A stretch of DNA of 7,937 nucleotides from assembly GCA_964592255.1 (NCBI GenBank), contig CAZQCI010000101.1:1-7937 (forward strand), read 5' to 3'. The notes beneath the pieces were generated by a model. The model saw nothing but the letters and a program-made list of their open reading frames with translations. It was not told the origin of the DNA and did no database searches. Made by a program: the position numbers and the translations under genes. This stretch comes from CAZQCI01 sp964592255 (GTDB taxonomy: Bacteria > UBA10199 > SBBF01). Positions 6,010 to 7,937 of this stretch are shown piece by piece. The first letter of the stretch is position 1; every line of letters starts with the position of its first letter.

Positions 6010-6123
6010 ACCACTATTTTATAAAATAAATTTCAAAAGTACTAGGGATTACAAAAAGAATCCTATCTTAACCTAATAAAAAATCGGTTTGACCAAAGCA
6101 GTCGCTCTAAGTTAGCGTACCGC
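6010..6123. other. Divergent intergenic region between the hydrolase and ubiD genes
   Basis: These 114 bp must hold promoters for both divergent genes, but I could not pick a convincing pair. TTGACC at 6089-6094 is a fair -35 box, yet the sequence 17 nt later (TTAGCG) is a poor -10. A weak inverted repeat, GGATT (6046-6050) with AATCC (6059-6063), is visible. No RNA gene or terminator is apparent. Confidence 0.4.
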
Positions 6124-7596
6124 ATGGCGTACAACTCTCTTAAAGAATTCGTTACTTTCTTAGAAGAAAAAAATGAGCTCATCCGCATTAAGGAAAAAAT
6201 ATCCACACGCCTTGAAATTGCCGAAATTTGTGATCGAGTTTCCAAGTCGCCCCAAGGAGGCAAAGCCCTATTGTTTGAAAACGTTTTTAACCATAATGCC
6301 AATGCTCTTTCCCGCTTCCCTGTTTTAATTAACGCTTTAGGATCTGAAAAAAGAATGTCATGGGCTTTAGGAGTCAACAGTATCAAAGAAAAAGCTGATG
6401 AATTGGAGCATTTGGTTAAAACACAACCACCTAAAACGCTCATTGAAAAAATAAGGCTGCTTCCCACATTAGCCAAAGTGGCAGGGTTGACTCCCAAAAC
6501 CGTGTCTCATGCTGCCTGTCAAGAAGTAGTCTTGAAAGAAGACCAAGTTGATTTAACCCAGCTCCCTATTCTTCAATGCTGGCCAGGAGATGCCTCTTCT
6601 TTTGTAACGCTTCCTGGTGTGGTCACTCGTGATCCGGAAACAAAATTAAGAAATGTGGGCATGTACCGCATGCAACTTATTGATAAAAAAACCACAGGCA
6701 TGCATTGGCAAAGTCACAAAACAGGTACGCGCCATTATCAACAAGCCAAAGAAAGAGGCGAAAAAATTCCCGTATCTATATACTTAGGGGGTGACCCTGC
6801 TTTAATTTTTGCACCCGCCTGCCCTCTTCCCGATGGTATCGATGAAATGCTCTATGCTGGATTTTTGCGCGGACAATCAGTTCCTATGGTCAAATGCCTA
6901 ACCAACGATTTAGAAGTTCCCGCCGATGCCGATTTTGTATTGGAAGGTTATGTCGATCCTTGTGAAGATTTATTTTTTGAAGGTCCTTTCGGTGATCATA
7001 CAGGATATTATTCCATGCCCGATTGGTTTCCAAAGTTTCATTGCACAGCTATCACACACAAAAAAAATGCCATCTACCCCACAACTATTGTCGGCATTCC
7101 TCCTATGGAAGATGCCTACATGGGTAAAGCCATCGAACGCCTCTTTTTGCCTTTAATCAAAATGGTTTACCCTGAAATCATCGATATGAATTTGCCAGTA
7201 GAAGGCGTATTTCATAATCTCTGCCTCATTTCCATTAAGAAACAATATCCAGCACATGCTAAAAAAATCATGAACTCTCTTTGGGGAACAGGACAAATGA
7301 TGTTTACTAAATGCATCATCGTTGTGGATGATGATGTTAATGTTCAAAATCTTCCAGAAACCATCTGGCGGATTACCGCCAATACCGATCCGGGCCGAGA
7401 TATAGTTTTGATGCAAGGTCCCACCGATGACTTGGATCATGCCCCCAATATCGCCCGGGTTGCGACTAAAATGGGAATTGATGCTACGCGCAAATGGAAA
7501 GAAGAAGGCTATACACGCGAATGGCCCGAAATAATCCGCATGGATGAAAGTACAAAAAAACGCGTGGATGAATTATGGGGAAAACTGTTTGAGTGA
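6124..7596 (+). CDS. ubiD: UbiD-family decarboxylase (quinone biosynthesis)
   Basis: This 490-residue enzyme matches the UbiD family, which uses prenylated FMN (made by UbiX, not in this window) for reversible decarboxylation of aromatic acids. The N-terminal domain begins NSLKEFVTFLEEKNELIRI, typical of the family. The central region has NVGMYRMQ (177-184) with the conserved Arg182, and EGPFGDHTGYY (286-296) supplying the Glu286/Asp291 pair expected in the active site. The segment GIPPMEDAYMGKAIERLFLP (324-343) and the C-terminal TDPGRDIVLMQGPTDDLDHA (421-440) are also characteristic. The adjoining menG/ubiE-type methyltransferase, overlapping by 8 bp, points to ubiquinone or menaquinone synthesis. 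The substrate could be a polyprenyl-hydroxybenzoate, or a naphthoate as in the futalosine menaquinone route; the sequence does not decide. ATG 6124 is the only good start: the upstream frame stays open to 6046 but offers no ATG, GTG or TTG. There is no clear Shine-Dalgarno sequence. Confidence 0.93.
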   Translation: MAYNSLKEFVTFLEEKNELIRIKEKISTRLEIAEICDRVSKSPQGGKALLFENVFNHNANALSRFPVLINALGSEKRMSWALGVNSIKEKADELEHLVKTQPPKTLIEKIRLLPTLAKVAGLTPKTVSHAACQEVVLKEDQVDLTQLPILQCWPGDASSFVTLPGVVTRDPETKLRNVGMYRMQLIDKKTTGMHWQSHKTGTRHYQQAKERGEKIPVSIYLGGDPALIFAPACPLPDGIDEMLYAGFLRGQSVPMVKCLTNDLEVPADADFVLEGYVDPCEDLFFEGPFGDHTGYYSMPDWFPKFHCTAITHKKNAIYPTTIVGIPPMEDAYMGKAIERLFLPLIKMVYPEIIDMNLPVEGVFHNLCLISIKKQYPAHAKKIMNSLWGTGQMMFTKCIIVVDDDVNVQNLPETIWRITANTDPGRDIVLMQGPTDDLDHAPNIARVATKMGIDATRKWKEEGYTREWPEIIRMDESTKKRVDELWGKLFE

Positions 7597-7937
7597 ACAA
7601 ATTAGAAAAATCTTTGATTCCATTTCACCTAGTTATGATCGGCTAAATCATCTCTTAAGCCTTGGTATTGATAAAGGCTGGCGACAAAAGAGCCTAGAGG
7701 CACTCTCTACAGACAAAAACACTCCCTTTCAGGCTCTCGATGTCTGTGCAGGAACTTTAGATTTATCCATTGAATTTTTAAAACAATACCCAAACGCTAC
7801 GGTCACATCACTCGACTTTTCCCAACTCATGCTCGATGTAGGATGGAAGAAAATTGAAAATAAAGACCAGGGGCGCATTAAAATTGTATGTGGTGACGCA
7901 CTCAAACTACCTTTTCCAGACCAATCGTTTGATTTTG
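7589..7937 (+). CDS. ubiE: MenG/UbiE-type quinone methyltransferase, N-terminal part (runs off the right edge)
   Basis: The first 116 codons of a class I SAM-dependent methyltransferase are present. The start resembles MenG/UbiE: IRKIFDSISPSYDRLNHLLS (5-24), then LGIDKGWR. Motif I is LDVCAGTLDL (50-59), with Leu57 where a small residue (Gly or Ala) is usual. LDFSQLMLDVG (75-85) and GDALKLPFPDQSFDF (102-116) follow, as in the family. MenG methylates demethylmenaquinone and UbiE also acts in ubiquinone synthesis, so the true substrate depends on the organism. Two starts are possible. I chose TTG 7589, which gives the usual short N-terminus (MSEQIRKIFD), lies 8 nt after GGGG and overlaps ubiD by 8 bp. 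ATG 7568 would add seven residues (MNYGENC) and overlap ubiD by 29 bp. The overlap implies translational coupling with ubiD. Confidence 0.88.
   Translation, partial: MSEQIRKIFDSISPSYDRLNHLLSLGIDKGWRQKSLEALSTDKNTPFQALDVCAGTLDLSIEFLKQYPNATVTSLDFSQLMLDVGWKKIENKDQGRIKIVCGDALKLPFPDQSFDF

Noticed and set aside
6043..6065. Hairpin GGATT/AATCC as a terminator or riboswitch ahead of ubiD
   Set aside because: The stem is only five base pairs, has no T run, and shows no further conserved structure.

Overview
The window is a moderately AT-rich stretch (judged by eye) of a Gram-negative bacterial chromosome. It carries ordinary housekeeping genes on both strands plus one small accessory-looking patch in the middle. 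A class A PBP1A-type murein synthase, a lipobox protein with thrombospondin type 3 repeats, an NtrC-type response regulator and a ubiD-menG/ubiE pair together suggest a deltaproteobacteria-like lineage (Bdellovibrionota, Myxococcota or a related uncultured group). That placement is an inference; nothing in the window fixes the taxon.

Layout. The left edge (minus strand) holds the first 94 codons of an RNase R gene, preceded on the same strand by a tRNA-Leu(CAG) gene without an encoded CCA end. Divergent from them, a complete PBP1A gene runs rightward and ends at a clean intrinsic terminator. Just after that terminator is a candidate 20-codon ORF with the best Shine-Dalgarno sequence in the window. 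Next, on the minus strand, is a response regulator with REC, AAA+ and Fis-type HTH domains. Its GAFTGA loop is missing and a 63-bp in-frame tandem duplication sits just ahead of its HTH. A 184-bp AT-rich divergent region, with two overlapping sigma-70-like promoters for the regulator, separates it from a 102-residue TSP3-repeat lipoprotein. That lipoprotein gene converges with, and overlaps by 4 bp, a class I/II histone-deacetylase-like hydrolase gene. Divergent from the hydrolase are a UbiD-family decarboxylase and, overlapping its end, the start of a MenG/UbiE-type methyltransferase that runs off the right edge.

How the genes fit together. ubiD and menG/ubiE form a quinone-biosynthesis operon (ring decarboxylation, then C-methylation). 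PBP1A builds peptidoglycan. The regulator and the lipoprotein are divergent and might be functionally linked, but no histidine kinase is present to confirm a two-component system. I see no CRISPR array, insertion sequence, phage gene or recognisable defence system. The most unusual object is the response regulator, which keeps its ATPase motifs but has lost the sigma-54 contact loop and has a very recent internal duplication.
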